Of a stretch of 64,000 bases of DNA, positions 47,125-53,490 are shown piece after piece. The notes under the pieces were generated by a model. It saw nothing but the letters and a program-made list of their open reading frames with translations. It was not told the DNA's origin and did no database searches. The stretch is from a virus. Numbering within the stretch: the first letter of the stretch is position 1; each line of letters begins with the position of its first letter. Location: positions 1 to 64,000 of IMG/VR virus record IMGVR_UViG_3300017934_000005. The stretch is one strand, 5' to 3'. The position numbers were made by a program, and so were the translations under genes.

Positions 47125-47196
47125 TCCTGGTCGGGGGTTCAACCCGCATCTCCGGTACTAGTATGCTGATTTAGAAGTTCAGCGTCTATGACCAGA
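47125..47196 (-). ncRNA. tRNA-like unit lacking a D-arm
   Basis: TCTGGTC (47196-47190) pairs over seven bases with GACCAGG (47132-47126), followed by A in the discriminator position. Inside are GCTGA...TCAGC with CTTCTAA in the loop (anticodon-like TCT) and CGGG-TTGAACC-CCCG as a T-arm. No D-arm can be drawn and no CCA follows. Confidence 0.45.
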
Positions 47197-47224
47197 ATCT
47201 TTTTGTTGAGATGAATTGTTCGCG

Positions 47225-47247
47225 GCCCTCTACAGGGCTTACCCTTC
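47225..47247 (-). repeat. Covarying 23-nt hairpin motif, copy 1
   Basis: Minus strand: GAAGGGTAA followed by GCCCT-GTAG-AGGGC. Differs from copy 2 only at the two bases that pair with each other. Confidence 0.7.
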
Positions 47248-47298
47248 CGCTTTTCATCTCTCAAGAGCGCAAGGCTCTTTAGACGACAGGAATATCGT

Positions 47299-47547
47299 TT
47301 ACAGCGTAAACTTTGGCGTAGCCTTGGCTTGCTGCGGCTTCAGAGCCATCTCAAGAGCATCGATTTCCTCGCGCAGACGAGCCACGATCTTTTCCACGTG
47401 TTCTGAAAGCGGTTTGTGATGCGCAAGCTTGCCAATAAGTTGAATACTGGCAATAGCACGAGACGTGCGAGCCTGAGCCAACTGAATGAATTTTTGTTGT
47501 TTTTCGCTGATAGCGATTTCAGTAGGTGATGCGTTTCCTGGTTTCAT
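47299..47547 (-). CDS. Small helical protein ahead of the structured RNA region, 82 aa
   Basis: ATG 47547 follows GGAGGATAG. Helical with a long Ala/Glu/Lys/Arg segment (LSEHVEKIVARLREEIDALE). It is directly served by a strong promoter and is the only gene between that promoter and the structured 856-nt region; it may be a dedicated partner of that RNA, or merely share its transcript. Confidence 0.7.
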   Translation of the reverse strand: MKPGNASPTEIAISEKQQKFIQLAQARTSRAIASIQLIGKLAHHKPLSEHVEKIVARLREEIDALEMALKPQQAKATPKFTL

Positions 47548-47564
47548 CTATCCTCCACATAAAC

Positions 47565-47593
47565 AAAATACCAAATCTCTCGCAGGTTGTCAA
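47565..47593 (-). promoter_or_regulatory. Strong sigma70-type promoter upstream of the 82-aa gene and structured RNA
   Basis: Minus strand TTGACA (47593-47588), 17-base spacer ending TTTGG, TATTTT (47570-47565). The start is expected near 47558, eleven bases before the ATG. Upstream, at the same distance as in the 59678 promoter, lies the ATAATTCCCGAAAA box. Confidence 0.82.
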
Positions 47594-47599
47594 CACTTA

Positions 47600-47624
47600 T
47601 TTTCGGGAATTATAGAGTTAACTC
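47600..47624 (-). promoter_or_regulatory. Putative operator/UP box with palindrome GAGTTAACTC
   Basis: On the minus strand ATAATTCCCGAAAA (47613-47600) ends six bases before TTGACA. Just upstream is the palindrome GAGTTAACTC (47615-47624). The 14-base box and the six-base spacing recur at the 59678 promoter. Confidence 0.6.
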
Positions 47625-47834
47625 CCCTGAAATTTCCTCAGTTGTTAAAGATCGCAGTCCAGCCTCTGTCCAATAAGATCGATCAGTTGGACAGGGTGAT
47701 TGAAGAACCAGATATTGCCATTCTCCTTCCTCAAAATCTAACACTTCCATGATTCGTCCGTAAAAACCAAGATCATCGATGAACACAACTTGGTTCTTCT
47801 TAAACTTTGGTTTCGGCTGTTTTATTTTTGGCAT
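47610..47834 (-). CDS. KOW/SH3-like small protein, 74 aa
   Basis: ATG 47834 follows AAGGGA. KFKKNQVVFIDDLGFYGRIM looks like the first strand pair of a KOW or SH3-like barrel. Its 3' end reaches into the operator of the following promoter. Function unknown. Confidence 0.62.
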   Translation of the reverse strand: MPKIKQPKPKFKKNQVVFIDDLGFYGRIMEVLDFEEGEWQYLVLQSPCPTDRSYWTEAGLRSLTTEEISGELTL

Positions 47835-47900
47835 TGCAATCCCTTTCTTTTCTTGTGGGAGTCATCTATATAATTCCCTTATTTTCAACTATTTTTGGGG

Positions 47901-48275
47901 TTACCAGAGTTTACGGAAGGCTCCACGGAGGGCGAGCCGACGCATACCGGCCTCGAAGACCTTGCTAGTCTTGCATTTCTTGACTCGCGGGTGTTCCATA
48001 TGAACCATTTCGTGGAGTAGAGTCGGGAGTGCAACGCGAAGATCGCGTTTATAACGAGCATTGATGATAATCTTGGCCTCTACATTGGCTTTTACCGTGC
48101 GGCCCTTGGGGTCCACAAGATCGAAAGTAAAAGTGCGGCCCATGATATCATGCATGAGCTTGTGGTGATTGGGAACAAATCGAATACTATGGAGATGAAG
48201 TTTTCCTCCAAAGTATTTTCGATTGTATTTGTTGAAGTAAATCTTAAGACTTCTATCCGTGAGTGTTCGGATCAC
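47901..48275 (-). CDS. SprT-like zinc metalloprotease domain protein, 124 aa
   Basis: GTG 48275 follows AGGAGG with five-base spacing. LKIYFNKYNRKYFGGKL at the start and TLLHEMVHMEHPRV (HExxH) at residues 86-99 match the SprT/WSS1-like metallopeptidase fold; a further zinc ligand may be the following His. Related proteins digest protein-DNA crosslinks or act as small peptidases. A second SprT-like gene is found at 56250. Confidence 0.83.
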   Translation of the reverse strand: MIRTLTDRSLKIYFNKYNRKYFGGKLHLHSIRFVPNHHKLMHDIMGRTFTFDLVDPKGRTVKANVEAKIIINARYKRDLRVALPTLLHEMVHMEHPRVKKCKTSKVFEAGMRRLALRGAFRKLW

Positions 48276-48410
48276 GCCGTCCTCCTAATTATTTGCGGTA
48301 GAAGCGTACTGAAAAAAGTAGCGAAACTTTCCCACATGGAAAGGAAGCACTGGTTTCTCAAATCCATCGATGTGGAGTATGCGCCAGATCGAACGGTATC
48401 CGATCAAGAC

Positions 48411-48527
48411 TCAGAGCAAGGATAGTTCCTGTTTAATCTGATCTAAAATCTCTTTGTCAAAATAGACCGAATCAGAACCACAAATGTAGGTTCGATAGGG
48501 TTTCAACTGTTGATCCTTGTGATCCAT
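48411..48527 (-). CDS. Possible small protein, 38 aa
   Basis: ATG 48527 starts inside the end of the muramidase gene in another frame and reads MDHKDQQLKPYRTYICGSDS... No clear ribosome site. Between its stop and the SprT-like gene there are about 135 bases with only a doubtful 31-codon frame (48272-48367). Confidence 0.35.
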   Translation of the reverse strand: MDHKDQQLKPYRTYICGSDSVYFDKEILDQIKQELSLL

Positions 48528-49027
48528 CCTGCCAAATCCTTTCGCTCCGCTGGCCTCGCGTTGGCGATCCCGATAGCATGGCTAACCAGGACAGCCTTGA
48601 ACGCGGACAAGAACGTGTAGACATCGGCGTCGTTAAGAGCCGCGAGTGTATGAGGACCGAAGACGCCATCCTCGGCAAGCTTGAGTAAACCCTGAGCGTA
48701 TTTGATCACGGTACCGGGTCCGAACAAGAAACCTAGATCGAAAATCTTATTGGCTTCGACCTGGTTTACAATTTGCGAATATAGCGGATGCCAATACGGA
48801 GGAACTTGCGGAGGCCGGCCATGAATATAGGCTTGGATAGCCTGGTCCTCGGTCAGGTTCTTGATATCCAGGTCGGGAAATTCATGCGCACTGATACCGA
48901 ACTTCGTGCCTTTTAATTCACCGGAACCCTTGACACCACCCGTCCAGTTTCCGGGATCGTCAACGTCGTCTTGGAAACCCCCTTCATGCTGTAGGGTTAT
49001 TGCTATTGCTATCTTCGGATCGGCCAT
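48503..49027 (-). CDS. Endolysin: glycoside hydrolase 108 muramidase with PG-binding tail, 174 aa
   Basis: Starts ADPKIAIAITLQHEGGFQDD: the Glu at residue 15 in HEGGF is the catalytic acid of the GH108 (secretion-activator/N-acetylmuramidase) family. GNWTGG and GTKFGISAHEFP follow, then the C-terminal part (KLAEDGVFGPHTLAALND) has the peptidoglycan-binding repeat. Cytosolic start without signal peptide, hence needs a holin for release. Partner of the exported transglycosylase. Confidence 0.9.
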   Translation of the reverse strand: MADPKIAIAITLQHEGGFQDDVDDPGNWTGGVKGSGELKGTKFGISAHEFPDLDIKNLTEDQAIQAYIHGRPPQVPPYWHPLYSQIVNQVEANKIFDLGFLFGPGTVIKYAQGLLKLAEDGVFGPHTLAALNDADVYTFLSAFKAVLVSHAIGIANARPAERKDLAGWITRINS

Positions 49028-49319
49028 ACAATCTTCGCTGAATCTCCTTCAGCGCCTCCTCGTGTGGATAGTTCTGAAAACAATAAGTTCGAAGCTCGGC
49101 CTCGGCGCGAGTTAAATTATTGACTTTACAAAATTTCTTGAGGCTGGTGCAGACATCGCAGAAATCGCTACCATCTTGATCTTCTTGGTTTGAAGGAATA
49201 TAGACGCCATGAATGCATTTGCCTCCAGGTTCCGTGACGCTAAAATTGTTAAGTCCCACTGGGACGAAGTCGATGCCGGCTGCTGGTACCACCACATCTG
49301 AACGTAGACTTGGAAACAT
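48984..49319 (-). CDS. Zinc-cluster protein, 111 aa
   Basis: Central CIHGVYIPSNQEDQDGSDFC followed by DVC is a pattern of small phage zinc proteins ('C.HGVYiP.....C..C'). Downstream end overlaps the endolysin start by 44 bases. Function unknown. Confidence 0.62.
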   Translation of the reverse strand: MFPSLRSDVVVPAAGIDFVPVGLNNFSVTEPGGKCIHGVYIPSNQEDQDGSDFCDVCTSLKKFCKVNNLTRAEAELRTYCFQNYPHEEALKEIQRRLYGRSEDSNSNNPTA

Positions 49320-49411
49320 TAGAGATTAGCCTCGGGTTGGAATTTACGCCACACTTCTATTTCTGACTTCACGAACTCGGCGATGCGTTCCCGCAACATT
49401 TCACGGATCAC
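49319..49411 (-). CDS. Possible small helical protein, 30 aa
   Basis: GTG 49411 (or ATG 49399) to TAA overlapping the next ATG (TAATG). Reads as a single amphipathic helix (LRERIAEFVKSEIEVWRKF). Supported by the coupled junction, but no strong ribosome site. Confidence 0.4.
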   Translation of the reverse strand: MIREMLRERIAEFVKSEIEVWRKFQPEANL

Positions 49412-49458
49412 ACGAACAACTGCTGAAACTTAGAAAAAATTTTATAGGTTCTTTCATT

Positions 49459-49659
49459 TTATTCACCGTGGCAGATGCATTGACATCCTCGACGCCGGCT
49501 CTTATTTAACAAACATCCACAGGTTGGACAAACCTGATTTGCTAAGGCTACGGATGTGCTCGACTTCTGCACTGGTTTCTCTCGGAAAACGTAAGGACAC
49601 TCACACTCGTCCAGTGGCTTTTCACACTGAGAGCAAAGCTGTTCAAAGTCGTGTAATCT
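49459..49659 (-). CDS. Double zinc-ribbon protein, 66 aa
   Basis: ATG 49659 starts inside the previous gene's end. Two Cys clusters: CSQCEKPLDECECPY and CPTCGCLLNKSRRRGCQCICH. Probably binds two zinc ions. Function unknown. Confidence 0.6.
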   Translation of the reverse strand, partial: RLHDFEQLCSQCEKPLDECECPYVFREKPVQKSSTSVALANQVCPTCGCLLNKSRRRGCQCICHGE

Positions 49660-49873
49660 CATTTTTTGGGATAAATCCCCCCATTTTGGTATAATCAACG
49701 TTCGGGTGAGTACCCTTAGATGCAACCATAGCATCAATGAAAAGATTTAACTCATCACCGTCAGCTTGGAAAGTTACAACTCGGTCAAGTTCAGGGAAAG
49801 CTTCTCCAATGTGCCACTGATACCAATAGTCGTGTCCGGGCATGGACCTACTCTTCATTTTTATTGCAAGCAT
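49643..49873 (-). CDS. Hypothetical protein, 76 aa
   Basis: ATG 49873 follows AGGAG by seven bases. Alpha/beta, acidic. Middle FPELDRVVTFQADGDELNLF. No family recognised. Confidence 0.58.
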   Translation of the reverse strand: MLAIKMKSRSMPGHDYWYQWHIGEAFPELDRVVTFQADGDELNLFIDAMVASKGTHPNVDYTKMGGFIPKNEITRL

Positions 49874-50150
49874 CTATAAGCTCCTGTCGTTTCACTCGGG
49901 CTCGAACCCGGTGACCGTGAATGTCCTTGGGATAAGCTAGATAAAAAACCGAAGCATAGACCCTTCGACCTTTCTCGTCTAGTAAAGGCATCGTGGTGCC
50001 AGATACAAACAGGGGTTTGACATCAGACCATTTTACAACCTGACGTTCATTCGGAAAATTAAAACTAGAGTTTCGTAAGTTTCGTAGGTTGTAAAAGCTT
50101 TCATCGCGTTTGTATTTATTCGTGAAAGATATGATTTCAAATCCTTCCAT
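49848..50150 (-). CDS. Hypothetical protein, 100 aa
   Basis: ATG 50150 follows GGAGGG. Basic with RRVYASVFYLAYPKDI. Overlaps next gene by 26 bases. No motif. Confidence 0.58.
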   Translation of the reverse strand: MEGFEIISFTNKYKRDESFYNLRNLRNSSFNFPNERQVVKWSDVKPLFVSGTTMPLLDEKGRRVYASVFYLAYPKDIHGHRVRARVKRQELIDACNKNEE

Positions 50151-50162
50151 TAGCCCTCCCTA

Positions 50163-50765
50163 TCATTCACCTTTTCCTTCCGCATCTTTCTCGAAAGTCT
50201 TCTTGAACAGAGTTTTCGTAGCTTGGTGATAAACTACAATTCCTTCGGGCTGCATAAACCCTGGAGCAGTCACACTCCCTCCCAGGCGTAATCCATTCAT
50301 CGCGGCTTCAATAGCCGAGGTTTCGAATAAACCTTCATAAAGAATGGGCACGACTCCACAGTAGGCTGGTCGTTGGTCTCGACCATCCCGCCAGCGATTC
50401 ACGTTGAAGAGACTGAATCTCTTTTCGCTGAGACCATACCGACGCTGAATTCCGAGACCCCACCACTCCCCGAAATGATGCCCAGGTCCGAGTTGGAGAA
50501 GTTCGTCTCGATGTTCGTGAGCCCACTTGGAAAAACCATAGTTGTCATCGGAAGGAGTAATCCAGCGGGTCCGTGAGCCTGTGAGAAAGAGACCTGCATC
50601 CCCGTTTTCCTCGCTGCCAATATAGATGCTCGCATTGGTTCCATCGATCTTCTTCGTGATCGTACAGCCGCGACTTAGCCTCCCGATCTTCGGCATTGGC
50701 TTAAACTCCGGTAGTGGCGGAGTACCAGAATTACACTCTGGAGTACCACAAAAATATGTCGTCAT
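50163..50765 (-). CDS. RNA ligase family protein (Rnl-type nucleotidyltransferase), 200 aa
   Basis: Motif I TKKIDGTNA places the adenylated Lys at residue 39. Motif III-like residues, GEWWGLGI, motif IV EGIVVYH and motif V LFKKTFE follow in the order of the ATP-dependent ligase superfamily. The size (200 aa, core only) suits small RNA ligases of the Rnl2/T4-like or RNA-ligase-domain group that seal 3'-OH/5'-P nicks in tRNA. RtcB is encoded 3 kb away, so the phage would have two complementary sealing chemistries. Confidence 0.85.
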   Translation of the reverse strand: MTTYFCGTPECNSGTPPLPEFKPMPKIGRLSRGCTITKKIDGTNASIYIGSEENGDAGLFLTGSRTRWITPSDDNYGFSKWAHEHRDELLQLGPGHHFGEWWGLGIQRRYGLSEKRFSLFNVNRWRDGRDQRPAYCGVVPILYEGLFETSAIEAAMNGLRLGGSVTAPGFMQPEGIVVYHQATKTLFKKTFEKDAEGKGE

Positions 50766-50766
50766 G

Positions 50767-51492
50767 TTAGTCTAAGCTCCCGTCTGCAGTTCCTAGCTGC
50801 TTGTAAGACTCGATTCCCAACGCTTTCGGACAACGACAATTTGGCCCACAAATGTGATTTAACAACCGGAGCCGACGACGTTCAGCTTTTTCGACTTCTA
50901 AAGCAAGTTCTTCTTGGAACGCAAGTCTCGCCGCGACTGGACCGCGTGCCTGGTACTTATCTGGATCGGCAATGAACTCCTCCAATTCGACCGGCTTGTA
51001 ATCGGTGTACTCCACAGCAAACAAACGTTGCCACGGATTATAAAGCTTGCCGGTTCGAGTAAACCGCTCGGTTTCTGGTTCGTTCTTATGGAAACCGTGC
51101 CAGATGTTGTGAAGGTGACCGTGAATATTCAGATCACATCCGCCTGGTAGTGACTTCGCCGGCTTGTGCGTGAACCAAATGTGCCGGAAGATCATGGCAT
51201 CGCAAGCGAAGTCAAATCCGTTCTGCATCCACCAGGTACAGTTATGGTGCCAATCATGGTTGCCACGAATCAACATCTTCCGGCCTGGAAGCGAAGGATA
51301 GATCGCCTTCCATCCCGCTGGCGGGCCAATAAAAACGTCGCCGGCACAGATAACTAAGTCTTGAGGCTGAACCACGGTCTGCCAATTGTGAACGATCAGG
51401 TCCGTAAAATTCCGGGGCCGATCACAATAGGTCTCGATCTTGCTGTGATTCAGGTGTGGATCGCTAATTATCCAAGTTTTCGGTGCGCTCAT
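50767..51492 (-). CDS. Calcineurin-like metallophosphoesterase, 241 aa
   Basis: Signature blocks: ISDPHLNH (D11, H13), CAGDVF, LIRGNHDWHH, and NIHGHLHN near residue 123. The two-metal phosphoesterase site is complete. Family members cleave phosphodiesters or phosphomonoesters, including 2',3'-cyclic phosphates. Adjoining the RNA ligase gene (one base gap), it may trim RNA ends before ligation. The C-terminal part has a Cys cluster (CGPNCRCPKAL). Confidence 0.88.
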   Translation of the reverse strand: MSAPKTWIISDPHLNHSKIETYCDRPRNFTDLIVHNWQTVVQPQDLVICAGDVFIGPPAGWKAIYPSLPGRKMLIRGNHDWHHNCTWWMQNGFDFACDAMIFRHIWFTHKPAKSLPGGCDLNIHGHLHNIWHGFHKNEPETERFTRTGKLYNPWQRLFAVEYTDYKPVELEEFIADPDKYQARGPVAARLAFQEELALEVEKAERRRLRLLNHICGPNCRCPKALGIESYKQLGTADGSLD

Positions 51493-51800
51493 TAGTATCC
51501 TATCGGTGACCGGTCTCCATACTCCAAATTCTCGCTTAGGTATCCTCTCCAGACCGTAAGTTTGTCGCCGGGTTGTGGGGTTGCAGATGCCAGAAACCAG
51601 GTCTTAGCAGCTTCCACGACATCTTTCTGAGACAAAAATCGCGTGGTCTCATAACCCCAATCTGAGTTGAAGTAAGTAAGTTCAACGAAATCTGATTGAC
51701 CGGGACCCACGCGCTCAGGAGGAATTTTAATCGTAGCGTAGTAATGTTCGGCAATATAAATGCCAACATAGGTTGTGATGCGAAGTTGAAATTTGCTCAT
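51492..51800 (-). CDS. Hypothetical protein, 102 aa
   Basis: ATG 51800 overlaps the upstream stop (ATGA) and is preferred to the longer frame. Beta-rich (RITTYVGIYIAEHYYATI). No family recognised. Confidence 0.62.
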   Translation of the reverse strand: MSKFQLRITTYVGIYIAEHYYATIKIPPERVGPGQSDFVELTYFNSDWGYETTRFLSQKDVVEAAKTWFLASATPQPGDKLTVWRGYLSENLEYGDRSPIGY

Positions 51801-52000
51801 GCATTTCGCTTCTTCAATGTAACTTGAACGATTGAGTGCCAGGGAAATCCTGCTTTGTCTTCTTCGTGCCAATACATGCCCTGTGACTGAACGTCCCGGA
51901 GCCAATCCATCACGATAGTTGCATCTGGTCGAGTATCGTGTTCACCGATTTCAACTTCAAAATTGTAAGCGCCCTCTGTTTCAACGTAGAGATGTCTCAC
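51797..52000 (-). CDS. Small phage protein, 67 aa
   Basis: GTG 52000 overlaps the upstream stop (GTGA). Begins RHLYVETEGAYNFEVEIGEH, a pattern seen in conserved small phage proteins. Mixed alpha/beta. Function unknown. Confidence 0.6.
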   Translation of the reverse strand: MRHLYVETEGAYNFEVEIGEHDTRPDATIVMDWLRDVQSQGMYWHEEDKAGFPWHSIVQVTLKKRNA

Positions 52001-52227
52001 CAGGATATTCCCTCTCGATACCACTTCCAGAAATTACGTCCTTGGACCACAAATAAAACCGATCCTATGACAATAATAGACCAAGTCTTGTGTTGAATCC
52101 CAACTATCGTGGTGAAAAATTCAGCCAGGAAAGCCAGGAACGGACCAAGCAATCGCTTGTTACCCATGAGCCAGAGGCCGGCAAGCAGTAAAACTGTCGC
52201 CGAAAGTTGAACGACAAAATCAATCAT
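51997..52227 (-). CDS. Multi-pass membrane protein, 76 aa
   Basis: Three hydrophobic segments: VVQLSATVLLLAGLWLM, FLAFLAEFFTTIVGI, and WSIIVIGSVLFVVQG. The overall look is like small phage membrane proteins of unknown function. Coupled by overlaps on both sides. Confidence 0.65.
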   Translation of the reverse strand: MIDFVVQLSATVLLLAGLWLMGNKRLLGPFLAFLAEFFTTIVGIQHKTWSIIVIGSVLFVVQGRNFWKWYREGISW

Positions 52228-52337
52228 GCGCCCTTCTTCAAAACTTTGACTACATCGATAAGAATACCACCAATGATAAGAAGTAATATGACCGTAAGAA
52301 TCGGATGATTTGATGCGAAATTAAGTATAGTGCTCAT
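52224..52337 (-). CDS. Single-pass membrane protein, 37 aa
   Basis: ATG 52337 overlaps the upstream stop (GCATGA on both ends). One membrane helix (ILTVILLLIIGGILIDVV) and a basic tail. Function unknown. Confidence 0.6.
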   Translation of the reverse strand: MSTILNFASNHPILTVILLLIIGGILIDVVKVLKKGA

Positions 52338-52774
52338 GCGCCCTCCGCGACCGAATGTGTGTTGTGGTGACCGAAATCAACCAGGTGATGTGAGTCCTCC
52401 TCCCGGGCCGGAATCTCGGCCATGACTACGCCTGGACAAAGTGGTTCAATCATTTGTTCAATGATTGTACCTGGTGTAGTTTTTTCCATTAAAGCGTTGT
52501 ATGCCTGTTGCCCATAGTCAAGAGTATCTTCAAGATTTTTGATTTTTAACTCCATTTCCCTCATAGCAATATCGTCTGCTTGTTTAAGAACGCCCAATGC
52601 TTCGATTTGAGCGTCGTAGGCACCCAGAAGAACCCTGATGCGATCCGGCGTCACGTAGAGACCGGCCGCAAGATTGAGACGAAGTTGGCGAATGCTCTCC
52701 TCAGGAGTCTCGACACGGACTTCCTTGACTTCTCTGACCTGACTCGCTCTCGCTGTTTTGCTTAACTCAGCCAT
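52334..52774 (-). CDS. Hypothetical coiled-coil protein, 146 aa
   Basis: ATG 52774 follows AAGGAA. Contains a long helix (IAMREMELKIKNLEDTLDYG) and a His-rich C-terminus. Overlaps the upstream gene by 13 bases. No motif recognised. Confidence 0.6.
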   Translation of the reverse strand: MAELSKTARASQVREVKEVRVETPEESIRQLRLNLAAGLYVTPDRIRVLLGAYDAQIEALGVLKQADDIAMREMELKIKNLEDTLDYGQQAYNALMEKTTPGTIIEQMIEPLCPGVVMAEIPAREEDSHHLVDFGHHNTHSVAEGA

Positions 52775-52926
52775 TGGTTCATGTTCCTTTCCAGGATTTG
52801 AATCCATTCCTCTCGAATCTCGTCTTGAATCACTGGGTCAATACCATCCCACTCATCACCTATACCACCGCGATCACTCAGGTCCGCGATGATTTCATCC
52901 ACTGCAGCTTCATATCGCTCTCTCAT
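52762..52926 (-). CDS. Small acidic protein, 54 aa
   Basis: ATG 52926 to TAA 52762-52764. Reads MRERYEAAVDEIIADLSDRG..., strongly acidic. Coupled by four-base overlap. Function unknown. Confidence 0.6.
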   Translation of the reverse strand: MRERYEAAVDEIIADLSDRGGIGDEWDGIDPVIQDEIREEWIQILERNMNQWLS

Positions 52927-53150
52927 ATCTTTGTCATGTCTTCGGTCTTGGATTTTTCCTCGGCAATCTCAAAGACTTTGTGAGTGAATTCAGCCAGGGA
53001 GTCATCAATTTCTTCCTGATATTGTTGATAGTACACAGTCCACCAGTGTAACCAGATATTCTTCATGATTTTCTCCCAATCAGCTTGAGAGATAGTGTCA
53101 AATTCAGCCGGTTTATCCGGTACATTGATTGCAGCTTCAATCGCTATCTT
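52923..53150 (-). CDS. Hypothetical acidic protein, 75 aa
   Basis: ATG 53150 overlaps the stop of the endonuclease remnant (ATGA). Helical with Trp residues (LHWWTVYYQQYQEEIDDSL). Function unknown. Confidence 0.58.
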   Translation of the reverse strand, partial: KIAIEAAINVPDKPAEFDTISQADWEKIMKNIWLHWWTVYYQQYQEEIDDSLAEFTHKVFEIAEEKSKTEDMTKI

Positions 53151-53490
53151 CATTTGGGACCCCACGTGAAACAACGTTTGTAAACTTCTCTGGCTTTTTG
53201 ACTTCGGCGCTTTCCAAAATAAGGCATTAGCAGAGTTAAAACCTTCACAATGTCAGATTTTTTCTTTGTACGCCAGCGAAGTGACGGGCTGTGTTTACGA
53301 TTCTTGGGTTTCCATAAACGAAGATGCCCGACTTTCACAATCCTTAAAAACCGTCTGACCACATCGCGGTCTTTCATTCCTAATGCGAGCCCGGAGTCTT
53401 GCATTTGCCAGCTATGAAAATACAACCTTCACCCTCGAACAGGCCAGCAGCCCAAGCAATTTCTCTTGTTCTAATCTTTGTACGGATCAT
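53150..53490 (-). pseudogene. LAGLIDADG endonuclease split by a frameshift
   Basis: Frame 1 (53490-53380) begins at an ATG inside the rtcB end and carries REIAWAAGLFEGEGC, the family signature. Frame 2 (53425-53150) continues with LALGMKDRDVVRRFLRIVKV and KPKNRKHSPSLRWRTKKK, the matching C-terminal half of a single-motif LAGLIDADG enzyme. The join needs a -1 shift near 53390-53420 with no obvious slippery run. It is a decayed homing gene, a programmed-shift gene, or a sequencing error. Confidence 0.65.

Larger units (their letters stand above)
46443..47298 (-). ncRNA. 856-nt gene-free, highly structured region; candidate large ornate RNA
   Basis: No credible gene lies on either strand between the transglycosylase start and the 82-aa gene. 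On the minus strand, in order from the 5' side, it holds: stem GAGATGAA/TTCATCTC (47262-47208) enclosing a 23-nt hairpin motif; a tRNA-like unit at 47196-47125; stem GGACGAT/ATCGTCC around 47099-47058; GGTGC/GCACC and GAGG...CCTC hairpins; the second 23-nt motif (46936-46914); a tRNA-Thr-like unit (46916-46838); stem GAGCCGAA/TTCGGCTC near 46749-46728; and a 16-base perfect palindrome at 46571-46586. Size and tRNA-like content recall GOLLD/ROOL-type phage RNAs, but sequence identity to them was not tested. Confidence 0.55.
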
